Below are positions 1 through 6,080 of a DNA stretch of 7,335 bases, piece by piece. Every line of letters starts with the position of its first letter. The stretch's first letter is position 1. A model generated the notes under the pieces. The model was not told the DNA's origin. It was given only the letters and a program-made list of their open reading frames with translations, and did no database searches. Source of the stretch: Rhodospirillales bacterium (GTDB taxonomy: Bacteria > Pseudomonadota > Alphaproteobacteria > Rhodospirillales > JADHTD01); NCBI GenBank assembly GCA_016776525.1, contig JADHTD010000127.1:1-7335 (forward strand). Reading direction: 5' to 3'. A program made the position numbers and the translations under genes.

Positions 1-1
1 G

Positions 2-472
2 TTCGGGCTGTTGGAAAAACCGATCGAGAGTTATTTTATGATGTTCGATCTTTTTGGCTGGGCCCAGGCACCGCTGTACCAAAGAACGAATTTTTCCGTG
101 AAGACCGATCAGAAGGGATTCGATGATCTTGAGCCGGGGTTACAGGAGAAACTGTTATCCTGTTTTAGCGTTGACCGTGAACTTTATGCCTTTGCCCAAT
201 CCCATTTCGAAGAGAGAGAAAAAGAAATTCTGGAAAAATACGGCTCCCATATCAGCCAGTACCGGGATGTCTGCCAGAATCTTGAAATCCAACTGCTGAA
301 CCAGAAAGGTTTGACCATTGAAGATGGGCATATCGTGCATATGACGGAACAGGCCGGCGGGCCGAACCCCACACAACTGGGCGGCTTCTTCGGGTTGCAG
401 CCGCAAGGCCGCCTGTTGCAGATTGAGGATTACTACCCGGTGGTTTTCGGTAAGGCTATGGATCCGGAATAG
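2..472 (+). CDS. Sulfotransferase family protein, C-terminal part (5' end outside window)
   Basis: The reading frame is open to the left edge (first full codon at position 2) and stops at TAG 470-472, so about 156 C-terminal residues are visible. A TTG at 11 falls inside the conserved region and is not a credible start. The first visible residues, FGLLEKPIESYFMMFDLFGW, followed by PLYQRTN, resemble the tail of Sulfotransfer_2-type enzymes, which typically read V/FGLTExFxESLxLLxxLLGW...P.Y.R.N. About 50 residues on, DRELYAFAQSHFEE matches their D.ELY.FA...F segment. Such enzymes move sulfate from PAPS to a sugar hydroxyl. The PAPS-binding P-loop would lie upstream and cannot be checked. The last ~60 residues (rich in Gly and Pro, ending near YYPVVFGKAMDPE) are not recognised. 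A complete sulfotransferase gene begins 97 bases downstream on the same strand, so the two may be co-transcribed. The family call comes from recalled motif similarity only. Confidence 0.58.
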   Translation, partial: FGLLEKPIESYFMMFDLFGWAQAPLYQRTNFSVKTDQKGFDDLEPGLQEKLLSCFSVDRELYAFAQSHFEEREKEILEKYGSHISQYRDVCQNLEIQLLNQKGLTIEDGHIVHMTEQAGGPNPTQLGGFFGLQPQGRLLQIEDYYPVVFGKAMDPE

Positions 473-569
473 GGTGTTTGATTCCCGATAGTCCGTCTCT
501 CAGGTTTAGGGCGCATATTCGGGGGGATCGAATGTTTCGGCGTAAAAGACAGTCAGGAACAGGCAAACA

Positions 570-1913
570 ATGGCAGGCGAACAAATCCTGGCGGGCATTG
601 AATTTGAAGGCGACGTAAAGCAAAACCTCGACTTCGTATTTTCCGATGCGTTTATTGAGAAAATACCGGACATACAGTCAGACGTGGCAGCCCGCCTTTC
701 GGAAAATTCGGATGATATCCTTTGCCGGCTGATGCGCGGCAGGATTATGGGGTGCCTGAGCCGAAGCCTCAATCAGCAGGGCTGTCCAACACCGGAAGCG
801 GTCGATGCCGGAGCAAAGTGCCTGGCCGATTATAAGGCAGTGCTCCATCTGACGGGGGAAGATTTGCAGGTTGCCCAGAACCTAGCATGTGATTTGGCGG
901 AAATACCGGCCTTGGCAAAGGAAGGCCTGACCTGGGTCGGTAAATTCGGTTCTAAGAATTACGATACCTATAAGTTTTTTGACGCCAGCATGCAGGCCAT
1001 GGGCAAACAGGAACAATTGGTTTCCCTGCTGGATCAAAATATCCGGGATGCAGCGGCGCTTCCCTTCGGAATTTTGAAGCAAAGCCAGGTCGGGGATGCA
1101 GCCCTGTATCTGAGGCAAGGCGTGGAGCAGGGGAAGACCATTTTTCAGGCCCTTTTAGAGGCTCAACAAGCCGCTATAGACCGGGGGGTGCCGCCGGTTT
1201 TAGTCAACACGTTACCGAAATCGGGGACGTTGTTTTTGGTGGGGGCCCTGACCAAAGCCTTCTCAGCGGTCAGCCTGATGTTATCTCTGGGCGGGTTCCC
1301 GCGGAATTACGCAGTTGCCGAATTCGTTAAACTGTTTGCCCGCGGCGGAGCCGTCTCGGTCGGCCATTTGGACGCGCATCCGGATAATCTGAAAATACTC
1401 AAGGATTGCGGTATTAAGAAGATCGTTATCCATGTCCGGGACCCGCGTCAAACAACGGTTTCCTGGTTTCATCACATACAAAACAACATGACCGGACCGG
1501 AATACTACACACGCCTGTTCGTGCAGCCGCCAATTCCGGACAGTTATAACGGCATGCAACAGGATGAAAGGCTGGCTTGGTGTCAGGAGACCTTTTTCCC
1601 AAATGCCTTCCGGTGGATCGAGTCCTGGTGGAAGGTTGGATGTGAACAGACCGATCTGGAAGTTCTGTTTACGCAACAGGAGAAAATGAGGCTGGATTCA
1701 GCCGCAACCCTGAACGAAATCCTTTCTTTTTTTGGTTCCGGGATACGTCTTTCAAGTGACGATGTCCGTCCACCGAAACCGGGAGAAGGTCATTTCAGGA
1801 AAGGCCGGACCGATGAATGGCGGGAAGTGTTTACGTCATCCCAGCAAGAAGAAATGGGCCGTCTTATGGCCGGCAATGCGGAATTATGCGCGGCATTCGG
1901 CTGGGACATTTAA
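570..1913 (+). CDS. PAPS-dependent sulfotransferase with a long helical N-terminal region
   Basis: This 447-residue protein has a C-terminal sulfotransferase domain (about residues 207-447). LPKSGT (215-220) is the 5'-phosphosulfate loop. VIHVRDPRQTTVSWFHH (286-302) is the 3'-phosphate-binding motif, with the usual R-DPR...S pattern. GHFRKGRTDEWREVFT (407-422) matches the C-terminal FRKG...W...FT element that closes over the nucleotide. H266 in GHLDAH is a possible catalytic-base position. The enzyme should transfer sulfate from PAPS to a hydroxyl of a sugar or other small acceptor, probably in the cytoplasm, since no signal peptide or membrane span is seen. Residues 1-206 are mostly helical and unassigned; they might be degenerate TPR-like repeats, which are common in bacterial TPR-sulfotransferases. 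ATG 570 is the first usable start, because an in-frame TAA lies at 543-545; AGGAAC at 555-560 may be the ribosome binding site. The acceptor is unknown. Its position beside flagellin-glycan genes suggests a sugar of that glycan. Confidence 0.85.
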   Translation: MAGEQILAGIEFEGDVKQNLDFVFSDAFIEKIPDIQSDVAARLSENSDDILCRLMRGRIMGCLSRSLNQQGCPTPEAVDAGAKCLADYKAVLHLTGEDLQVAQNLACDLAEIPALAKEGLTWVGKFGSKNYDTYKFFDASMQAMGKQEQLVSLLDQNIRDAAALPFGILKQSQVGDAALYLRQGVEQGKTIFQALLEAQQAAIDRGVPPVLVNTLPKSGTLFLVGALTKAFSAVSLMLSLGGFPRNYAVAEFVKLFARGGAVSVGHLDAHPDNLKILKDCGIKKIVIHVRDPRQTTVSWFHHIQNNMTGPEYYTRLFVQPPIPDSYNGMQQDERLAWCQETFFPNAFRWIESWWKVGCEQTDLEVLFTQQEKMRLDSAATLNEILSFFGSGIRLSSDDVRPPKPGEGHFRKGRTDEWREVFTSSQQEEMGRLMAGNAELCAAFGWDI

Positions 1914-2092
1914 TCCAGCCCTTTTAGGCAGCTGCCGATTTGCTCATCCCGGTAAATCCATTACCATGGCCGTTCAATAACAAATTGCCGGGAAATCCGC
2001 TTCCGTAGCCCCGTTTACATGAAATATTAATCGAAGTCGGCGTATTCATATTCGTAGATTTATAAGGGCCGCGAACCGGAAAAAACGATTAG
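1914..2092. other. Intergenic spacer between the sulfotransferase and nucleotidyltransferase genes
   Basis: This 179-base AT-richer stretch has no convincing gene. It holds a perfect 10-base palindrome, GGCAGCTGCC (1927-1936), with no loop, and two near-identical 11-mers, CCGGTAAATCC (1949-1959) and CCGGGAAATCC (1988-1998). No hairpin with a T-tract is seen. TATAAG at 2061-2066 could be a -10 element for the downstream operon, but no good -35 partner stands 16-18 bases upstream. The spacer is the likeliest place for a promoter of the genes that start at 2093, but the sequence does not settle this. Confidence 0.4.
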
Positions 2093-3196
2093 ATGTCAGA
2101 ACAAGACGTGAGGATATCAGACGAAACATTTGCCCGCTTTTGCGTGCGGCCGGACACCCGCATGCGCGATGTACTGTCGCTGATCGATGCCAATGGCGAA
2201 GGTGTGGCCATGGTCGTCGACGCCGACCAGAAGTTTGTCGATATCGTGACCGATGGCGATATCCGCCGGGCTATCCTCATGCAGGCGGACTTCGATGAGC
2301 CGGTCAGCGCCTTCCTCGGAAAAATCGAAGGACCGGGCCCTGCCAAACCGTTAACGGCTTTGTCGGGAACGGACGAGGCTGATTTGGTCCGCCTGATCGA
2401 GGAAAACGGGGTGCGACATCTGCCGATTCTCGATAAAGACGGGCATCTGGCCGGGGTTGTCCTGGCCAGTGAACTGGCGCGGGACCAGAAACTACCGGTG
2501 CGGGCCGTCGTCATGGCCGGGGGTTTCGGCGTCCGCCTCAGGCCGCTGACGGACGGCACACCAAAGCCCCTGTTGCATGTCGGTGAAAAACCGGTGATCG
2601 AACACATCGTCCACAAATTGCGGGATTCCGGCGTCTCTCACGTCAATATCACCACCCACTACCACGCCGATAAAATCCGGGATCATTTTAAGGATGGAAC
2701 CGACTTCGGGGTCGAGGTCAAATACACCCATGAGGAAGAGCCGCTGGGAACGGCGGGCGCCCTTTCCATGCTGCAGGATACGGAAGAAACACTGCTGGTC
2801 ATGAACGGAGATATCCTGACCGATGTGGATGTCCGGGCCATGTTCGATTTTCACAGGGACCATAAATCCGATATTACGATTGGTGTACGCCGTTATGAGG
2901 TGCCGGTGCCGTTCGGCGTCATCGAAGCTGACGGGGCCAGCGTCACCAAGCTGGAGGAAAAGCCGTCCCTGTCGTTTTTTATCAACGCCGGCGTCTACCT
3001 TCTGGAACCGACCGTCGTCCGCATCCTCGAGCCGGGAAAAAAAATCGATATGACCGACCTGATCCAGAAACTTTTGGACGAGGACGGCGTTGTCACCAGT
3101 TTCCCCATCCATGAATACTGGATCGATATCGGACAGATGGACGATTACCTGAAGGCCCAGACCGATATGAGTGGCGGCAAACTAGGTGGCGGTTAA
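2093..3196 (+). CDS. ptmE: CBS-pair / sugar-1-phosphate nucleotidyltransferase, PtmE-like
   Basis: This 367-residue protein has two parts. Residues ~8-130 form two CBS repeats, with the VVDADQKFVDIVTDGDIRRA segment (41-60) and the NGVRHLPILDKDGHLAGVV segment (105-123) as typical cores. Residues ~135-360 form a nucleotidyltransferase: MAGGFGVRLRPLTDGTPKPL (141-160) is the NTP-binding signature, with K158 expected to be the catalytic lysine, and NGD (238-240) supplies the metal-binding aspartate. EEKP (288-291) and INAGVYLL (297-304) are conserved further on. This CBS-plus-transferase layout is that of Campylobacter PtmE, a glucosamine-1-phosphate guanylyltransferase that feeds the GDP-linked legionaminic acid pathway. 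The LegC-type gene 32 bases downstream supports that reading. Mannose-1-phosphate or another hexose-1-phosphate remains possible as substrate. CBS pairs usually bind adenine nucleotides, so allosteric control is plausible. A TAG directly precedes the ATG at 2093, so the start cannot lie further upstream. The ribosome binding site is weak (GGAAAA, 2078-2083). Confidence 0.85.
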   Translation: MSEQDVRISDETFARFCVRPDTRMRDVLSLIDANGEGVAMVVDADQKFVDIVTDGDIRRAILMQADFDEPVSAFLGKIEGPGPAKPLTALSGTDEADLVRLIEENGVRHLPILDKDGHLAGVVLASELARDQKLPVRAVVMAGGFGVRLRPLTDGTPKPLLHVGEKPVIEHIVHKLRDSGVSHVNITTHYHADKIRDHFKDGTDFGVEVKYTHEEEPLGTAGALSMLQDTEETLLVMNGDILTDVDVRAMFDFHRDHKSDITIGVRRYEVPVPFGVIEADGASVTKLEEKPSLSFFINAGVYLLEPTVVRILEPGKKIDMTDLIQKLLDEDGVVTSFPIHEYWIDIGQMDDYLKAQTDMSGGKLGGG

Positions 3197-3228
3197 CTGC
3201 TGCAACGCAATGGAACGGTACTAAACCC

Positions 3229-4416
3229 ATGACAACCAAGGCCCATCCCGAACCTATCCCCCTTAGTGTGCCTCTGCTTGACGGCAATGAGAAGGCATAC
3301 CTGAAAGAATGCCTTGATACCAACTGGGTTTCTTCGGCCGGGCCGTTTATTGAAAAATTCGAAGCCGCCCTGGCCGCTGAAACCGGCCTGGCCCATGCCG
3401 CGGCCACGGTGAACGGCACGGCGGCCCTGCATCTGGCCCTGCTGGTGGCTGGGGTGGAGCCGGAGGATGAGGTTCTGGTCTCCGACCTGACCTTTATCGC
3501 ACCGGCCAATGCCGTCACCTATGTCGGCGCCGAGCCGGTTTTTGTCGATGCCGATCCCCATAGCTGGCAGATGGATACCGACCTTGTCGCTAAATTCTTA
3601 CGGGACGTCTGCGACCGTCGGGACGGCGGCTTGGTCAACCGGGCCACCGGGCGCCGGGTAACGGCCATCCTGCCGGTTCATATCCTGGGCCATCCTGTCG
3701 ATATGGACCCGCTCATGACGCTGGCCGATGAATTCGGGCTGGCCGTGATCGAGGATGCGACGGAAAGCCTGGGCGCAACCAATCGGGGGAAACCTGTCGG
3801 TTCGAGCGGTGACATTTCTTGTTATAGCTTCAACGGCAATAAACTGCTGACCAGCGGCGGCGGCGGCATGATCGCTTCGGACAATGCCGATTGGATCGAA
3901 CAGTCCCGGCACCTGTCGACCCAGGCGCGGTCCAGCAGCGAGGAATACATCCACGATGCGGTGGGCTTTAATTACCGCCTGACCAATATCCAGGCGGCGC
4001 TTGGCCTGGCGCAAATGGAACGCATTGCGGACCATATCGCCGCCAAGAAGGCAATTGCCGCTGCCTACCAAAAGGCGTTCGCCGAGGTGCCCGGCCTGTC
4101 TTTCATGCCTGAAGCCGACGGGGTGGAGAGCACCTTCTGGCTGTCGACGGTTTTGGTTGATAAGGCGGCTTTCGGCATGGGCAGCCGCGACCTGCAAGCC
4201 CACCTTGCGGAACTATCAATCCAGACGCGACCGCTTTGGCAGCCCCTGCACCTGAGCCCGCCGTACGCCGGGTCGATGTTCCTGGGAAGCGGGGTAGCAG
4301 ACGGCCTCTATGTGAGCGCCCTCTCCCTGCCCAGCTCCTGCGGCTTGACCCGGGATCAACAGGAACGGGTCATTGCCGAAGTGATCGCGGCCCAACAATC
4401 CGGACCCCGCCGATGA
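3229..4416 (+). CDS. legC: LegC-family PLP-dependent sugar aminotransferase
   Basis: This 395-residue protein is a full-length DegT/DnrJ/EryC1/StrS-type aminotransferase. IPLSVPLLDGNEKAYLKECL (10-29), then TNWVSS (31-36), VNGTAALHLALL (61-72) and LTFIAPANAVTYVGAEPVF (87-105) closely follow the LegC subfamily. IEDATESLG (174-182) carries D176, expected to hold the PLP ring nitrogen, and SFNGNKLLTSGGGGM (200-214) carries K205, the expected Schiff-base lysine. LegC transfers an amino group, normally from glutamate, to C4 of a nucleotide-linked 4-keto-6-deoxy-HexNAc. In Campylobacter this is the GDP-linked intermediate leading to legionaminic acid. The insert with NRATGRR (137-143) before AILPVHILGHPVDM is also LegC-like and argues against PseC or a generic perosamine synthase. 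ATG 3229 is preceded by GGAACGG (3212-3218) at good spacing. The TGA stop overlaps the next gene's ATG, which implies translational coupling. Confidence 0.87.
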   Translation: MTTKAHPEPIPLSVPLLDGNEKAYLKECLDTNWVSSAGPFIEKFEAALAAETGLAHAAATVNGTAALHLALLVAGVEPEDEVLVSDLTFIAPANAVTYVGAEPVFVDADPHSWQMDTDLVAKFLRDVCDRRDGGLVNRATGRRVTAILPVHILGHPVDMDPLMTLADEFGLAVIEDATESLGATNRGKPVGSSGDISCYSFNGNKLLTSGGGGMIASDNADWIEQSRHLSTQARSSSEEYIHDAVGFNYRLTNIQAALGLAQMERIADHIAAKKAIAAAYQKAFAEVPGLSFMPEADGVESTFWLSTVLVDKAAFGMGSRDLQAHLAELSIQTRPLWQPLHLSPPYAGSMFLGSGVADGLYVSALSLPSSCGLTRDQQERVIAEVIAAQQSGPRR

Positions 4417-5594
4417 TCGAGCGGGTGGGCATCACCTGGCAGTTGTCGGATGTTTCCGGTTGGGGGGTTTTCGGCTGGAATCTCGTTGTTGAACTGATAA
4501 AGCGCGGCAAGCCCCTGCCTTTGTTGCTCGTTCCGCCGGATATCGAGAATCCGCCGGCAAACCTTCAGGGGATTCTCGACACCCTTGGCCGGGAACAGGC
4601 GGAATTGGATAACATGCGGTCGATCAACCCGGGGCGCATCGCCACCCTGGACGGGGCGGCGGTGCTGCATCACCTGGGCAATGACCTGTCCCTGTCGAAG
4701 GTTAGCGAGTCCTTCCGCGGCAGTGTAAACGCCGGGTTCGTTTTCCTGGAATCGACACATATCAACCCGGCCAACCTGGACAAGGTGGCCAAGCTTGACC
4801 GGGTGCTGGCCGGGTCGTCCTGGAACGGCGAGGTGCTCCGGTCCCTGGGGCTGGAAAATGTGGAGGTGCTTTTACAGGGCATCGATCCGTCGCTTTTCCA
4901 TCCGCCCGATGAAGGCGCGGACAATGCCAGCGACCGGTTCACCATCTTTTCCGGCGGCAAGCTGGAATACCGGAAAGGCCAGGACATCGTTCTCGCCGCC
5001 TTCCGGGCCTTCCGGGAACGCCATGCGGACGCCCGCTTGATGACCTTGTGGCAGAATCCGTGGCCGCAAACATCTGAGACCCTGGCGCTCAGCCCGCATA
5101 TTTCGTCTTTGCCCGGGACCGGGCCGACGGGTCAGCTCGACTTGGCTGCCTGGGCCGCCTCCCAGGGCTTGCCGGAGGGATCGTTTGACGATCTGGGGTT
5201 TGTGCCGAATGCGCGCCTGCCGGATGTGCTGCATCAGGCCGATGTTGCCGTTTTTCCCAACCGCTGCGAAGGGGGCACCAATCTGGTGGCCATGGAATGC
5301 CTGGCCTGTGGGGTTCCGACCGTGCTGTCGGCCAACACCGGACATTTGGATCTGATTACCGATGACACCTGTTATCCGTTGCGCGATCAAACGCCCGTGG
5401 CCAGTGACGGCGGCACCGACGGTTGGGGGGAATCGTCGGTCGATGAACTGGTTGAGGTTCTGGAAGATATGTACCAGAACCGCGAGCAAGCCCGCCGGCG
5501 GGGGCGGGCGGCGGCGGAATGGATGTTGCAACTGACCTGGGAACGGCAAACGGGGAAAATCCTGAATGCCCTGGGTTGGGAAGCAAAGACTTAA
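4413..5594 (+). CDS. GT4-like (GT-B fold) glycosyltransferase
   Basis: The 393-residue product reads as a retaining GT-B glycosyltransferase of the GT4 type. An N-terminal domain (1-~170) opens with GITWQLSDVSGWGVFGWNL (6-24), a Gly-rich acceptor-side loop. The C-terminal nucleotide-sugar domain has FSGGKLEYRKGQDIVLAAFR (179-198), where R187/K188 are the usual phosphate-binding pair, and CEGGTNLVAMECLACGVPTV (285-304), where E286 and E295 take the place of the paired glutamates. Their spacing here is E-x8-E rather than the common E-x7-E. No signal peptide or membrane span is evident, so it should act in the cytoplasm. The start at 4413 is chosen because ATG overlaps the TGA of the aminotransferase gene (ATGA) and gives the normal N-terminal beta strand; a longer in-frame version starting at 4236 would lie inside the upstream gene. 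Donor and acceptor cannot be read from the sequence. Synthesis of a flagellin or surface glycan fits the neighbours. Confidence 0.82.
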   Translation: MIERVGITWQLSDVSGWGVFGWNLVVELIKRGKPLPLLLVPPDIENPPANLQGILDTLGREQAELDNMRSINPGRIATLDGAAVLHHLGNDLSLSKVSESFRGSVNAGFVFLESTHINPANLDKVAKLDRVLAGSSWNGEVLRSLGLENVEVLLQGIDPSLFHPPDEGADNASDRFTIFSGGKLEYRKGQDIVLAAFRAFRERHADARLMTLWQNPWPQTSETLALSPHISSLPGTGPTGQLDLAAWAASQGLPEGSFDDLGFVPNARLPDVLHQADVAVFPNRCEGGTNLVAMECLACGVPTVLSANTGHLDLITDDTCYPLRDQTPVASDGGTDGWGESSVDELVEVLEDMYQNREQARRRGRAAAEWMLQLTWERQTGKILNALGWEAKT

Positions 5595-5621
5595 GCGGAT
5601 AGCATCCCGCTTTTAGCCTTT
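5594..5621 (+). terminator. Probable rho-independent terminator of the plus-strand operon
   Basis: Immediately after the glycosyltransferase stop, AGCGGAT (5594-5600) pairs with ATCCCGCT (5604-5611). This gives five base pairs (AGCGG/CCGCT), a one-base bulge (C5606), two more pairs and a three-base loop. TTTTAGCCTTTT follows (5611-5622). The stem is short and the T-run is interrupted by AGCC, so efficiency is uncertain. The position at the end of a plus-strand operon that faces a convergent gene is what one would expect. Confidence 0.5.
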
Positions 5622-5622
5622 T

Positions 5623-5638
5623 CCGGCCCGACGGCCGG
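5623..5638. repeat. GC-rich inverted repeat between convergent genes
   Basis: CCGGCC (5623-5628) and GGCCGG (5633-5638) form a perfect six-pair stem with a CGAC loop. It lies between the stop of the plus-strand operon and the stop of flaF on the minus strand. Neither strand has a U-run directly after it: on the minus strand it is followed by an A-rich stretch. It may therefore act as an mRNA 3'-end stabiliser or a weak terminator rather than a canonical intrinsic terminator. Confidence 0.4.
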
Positions 5639-5649
5639 TAATCGCCGGT

Positions 5650-5988
5650 CTAATTGCCTTCCAGCAAGCCCTGTGAAATCTGCAGGTTGATGTTGATCAG
5701 GGAATCAACCACGTCTTCCGGGATATCGCTGCCGTATTCGAAGGTTTTTGCGGCAATGTACTGGCTGAGTTTCACCAGATTATCTTTGATGTCTACCGGC
5801 AAGGTGTTGGCTTCGTCGGATACGACGACCCGGATGGTCGACCAAAGCTGGAGGTTATGATCAAGGGCGGCGACCAACTCATTGGTGTTGCCTTTCGCTT
5901 GATCCAAGGCCACCGCTGCCCGGGAAAGGGCAAAAGCATCCTGTTCGATTGTCGAAAGGTCTTCGTAGCCTTCGGGTTCAGTTGCCAT
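5650..5988 (-). CDS. flaF: Flagellar biosynthesis regulator FlaF
   Basis: This 112-residue acidic, all-helical protein matches the FlaF family in length and pattern. An N-terminal helix (about 12-32, EQDAFALSRAAVALDQA) is followed by LVAALDHNLQLWSTIRVVVS (38-57), the family's hallmark AL..N..LW..... segment. NTLPVDIKDNLVKLSQYIA (61-79) and the C-terminal LININLQISQGL (97-108) also match. In Caulobacter and Brucella, FlaF works with FlbT on flagellin synthesis, and it is thought to act as a flagellin-binding secretion factor in the cytoplasm. No membrane segment is present. The start is well supported: GGAGAA (minus strand, 5995-6000) lies eight bases before the ATG. A plausible promoter sits just upstream, so it may be expressed independently of the sugar gene before it. 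No flbT or flagellin gene is visible in the window. The gene anchors the locus to flagellar biology. Confidence 0.87.
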   Translation of the reverse strand: MATEPEGYEDLSTIEQDAFALSRAAVALDQAKGNTNELVAALDHNLQLWSTIRVVVSDEANTLPVDIKDNLVKLSQYIAAKTFEYGSDIPEDVVDSLININLQISQGLLEGN

Positions 5989-5994
5989 AACGGA

Positions 5995-6000
5995 TTCTCC
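5995..6000 (-). promoter_or_regulatory. Strong ribosome binding site of flaF
   Basis: GGAGAA on the minus strand, with eight bases between the GGAG core and the flaF ATG at 5988. It is the best Shine-Dalgarno match in the window and fixes the flaF start. Confidence 0.7.
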
Positions 6001-6019
6001 TGCGTACCTCGTATCGAAC

Positions 6020-6055
6020 TCGTAACATTATGAGGCCTTTATGTTTTCCGTGCAA
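6020..6055 (-). promoter_or_regulatory. Candidate sigma-70-type promoter for flaF
   Basis: On the minus strand, TTGCAC (6055-6050) and CATAAT (6032-6027) are separated by exactly 17 bases. The -10 matches consensus at five of six positions, the -35 at only three of six. Transcription would begin near 6020, giving a leader of about 30 bases before the GGAGAA ribosome binding site. The gap to the preceding gene (92 bases) is much larger than the overlaps elsewhere in the cluster, which supports a separate promoter. No clear sigma-54 or sigma-28 flagellar element was recognised. Confidence 0.4.
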
Positions 6056-6080
6056 TTACTATGCGTGTTCCGATCCGTTC

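Noticed and set aside
517..533. Inverted repeat ATTCG...CGAAT between the two sulfotransferase genes as a terminator
   Set aside because: Only five pairs, AT-containing, with no T-tract after it.
532..618. Short 28-codon ORF (ATG 532) preceded by a GGGGGGA run, overlapping the start of the second sulfotransferase gene
   Set aside because: Too short, Arg/Lys-rich without recognisable features, and it overlaps the well-supported gene start at 570. The purine run could be chance.
1732..1980. Open frame overlapping the end of the second sulfotransferase and running into the spacer
   Set aside because: It lies mostly inside the conserved C-terminal motif of the real gene in another frame, and its translation has no family-like pattern.
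1949..1998. Near-identical 11-mers CCGG(T/G)AAATCC in the spacer as possible regulator sites
   Set aside because: Only two copies with one mismatch, no dyad symmetry and no known operator match, so chance is likely.
2038..2066. Promoter for the plus-strand operon with TATAAG as -10
   Set aside because: No credible -35 hexamer at 16-18 bases upstream; noted only in the spacer entry.
4236..4412. N-terminal extension of the glycosyltransferase to an ATG at 4236
   Set aside because: The added 59 residues are Pro/Arg-rich out-of-frame translation of the aminotransferase gene. The ATGA overlap start at 4413 gives a normal N-terminus.
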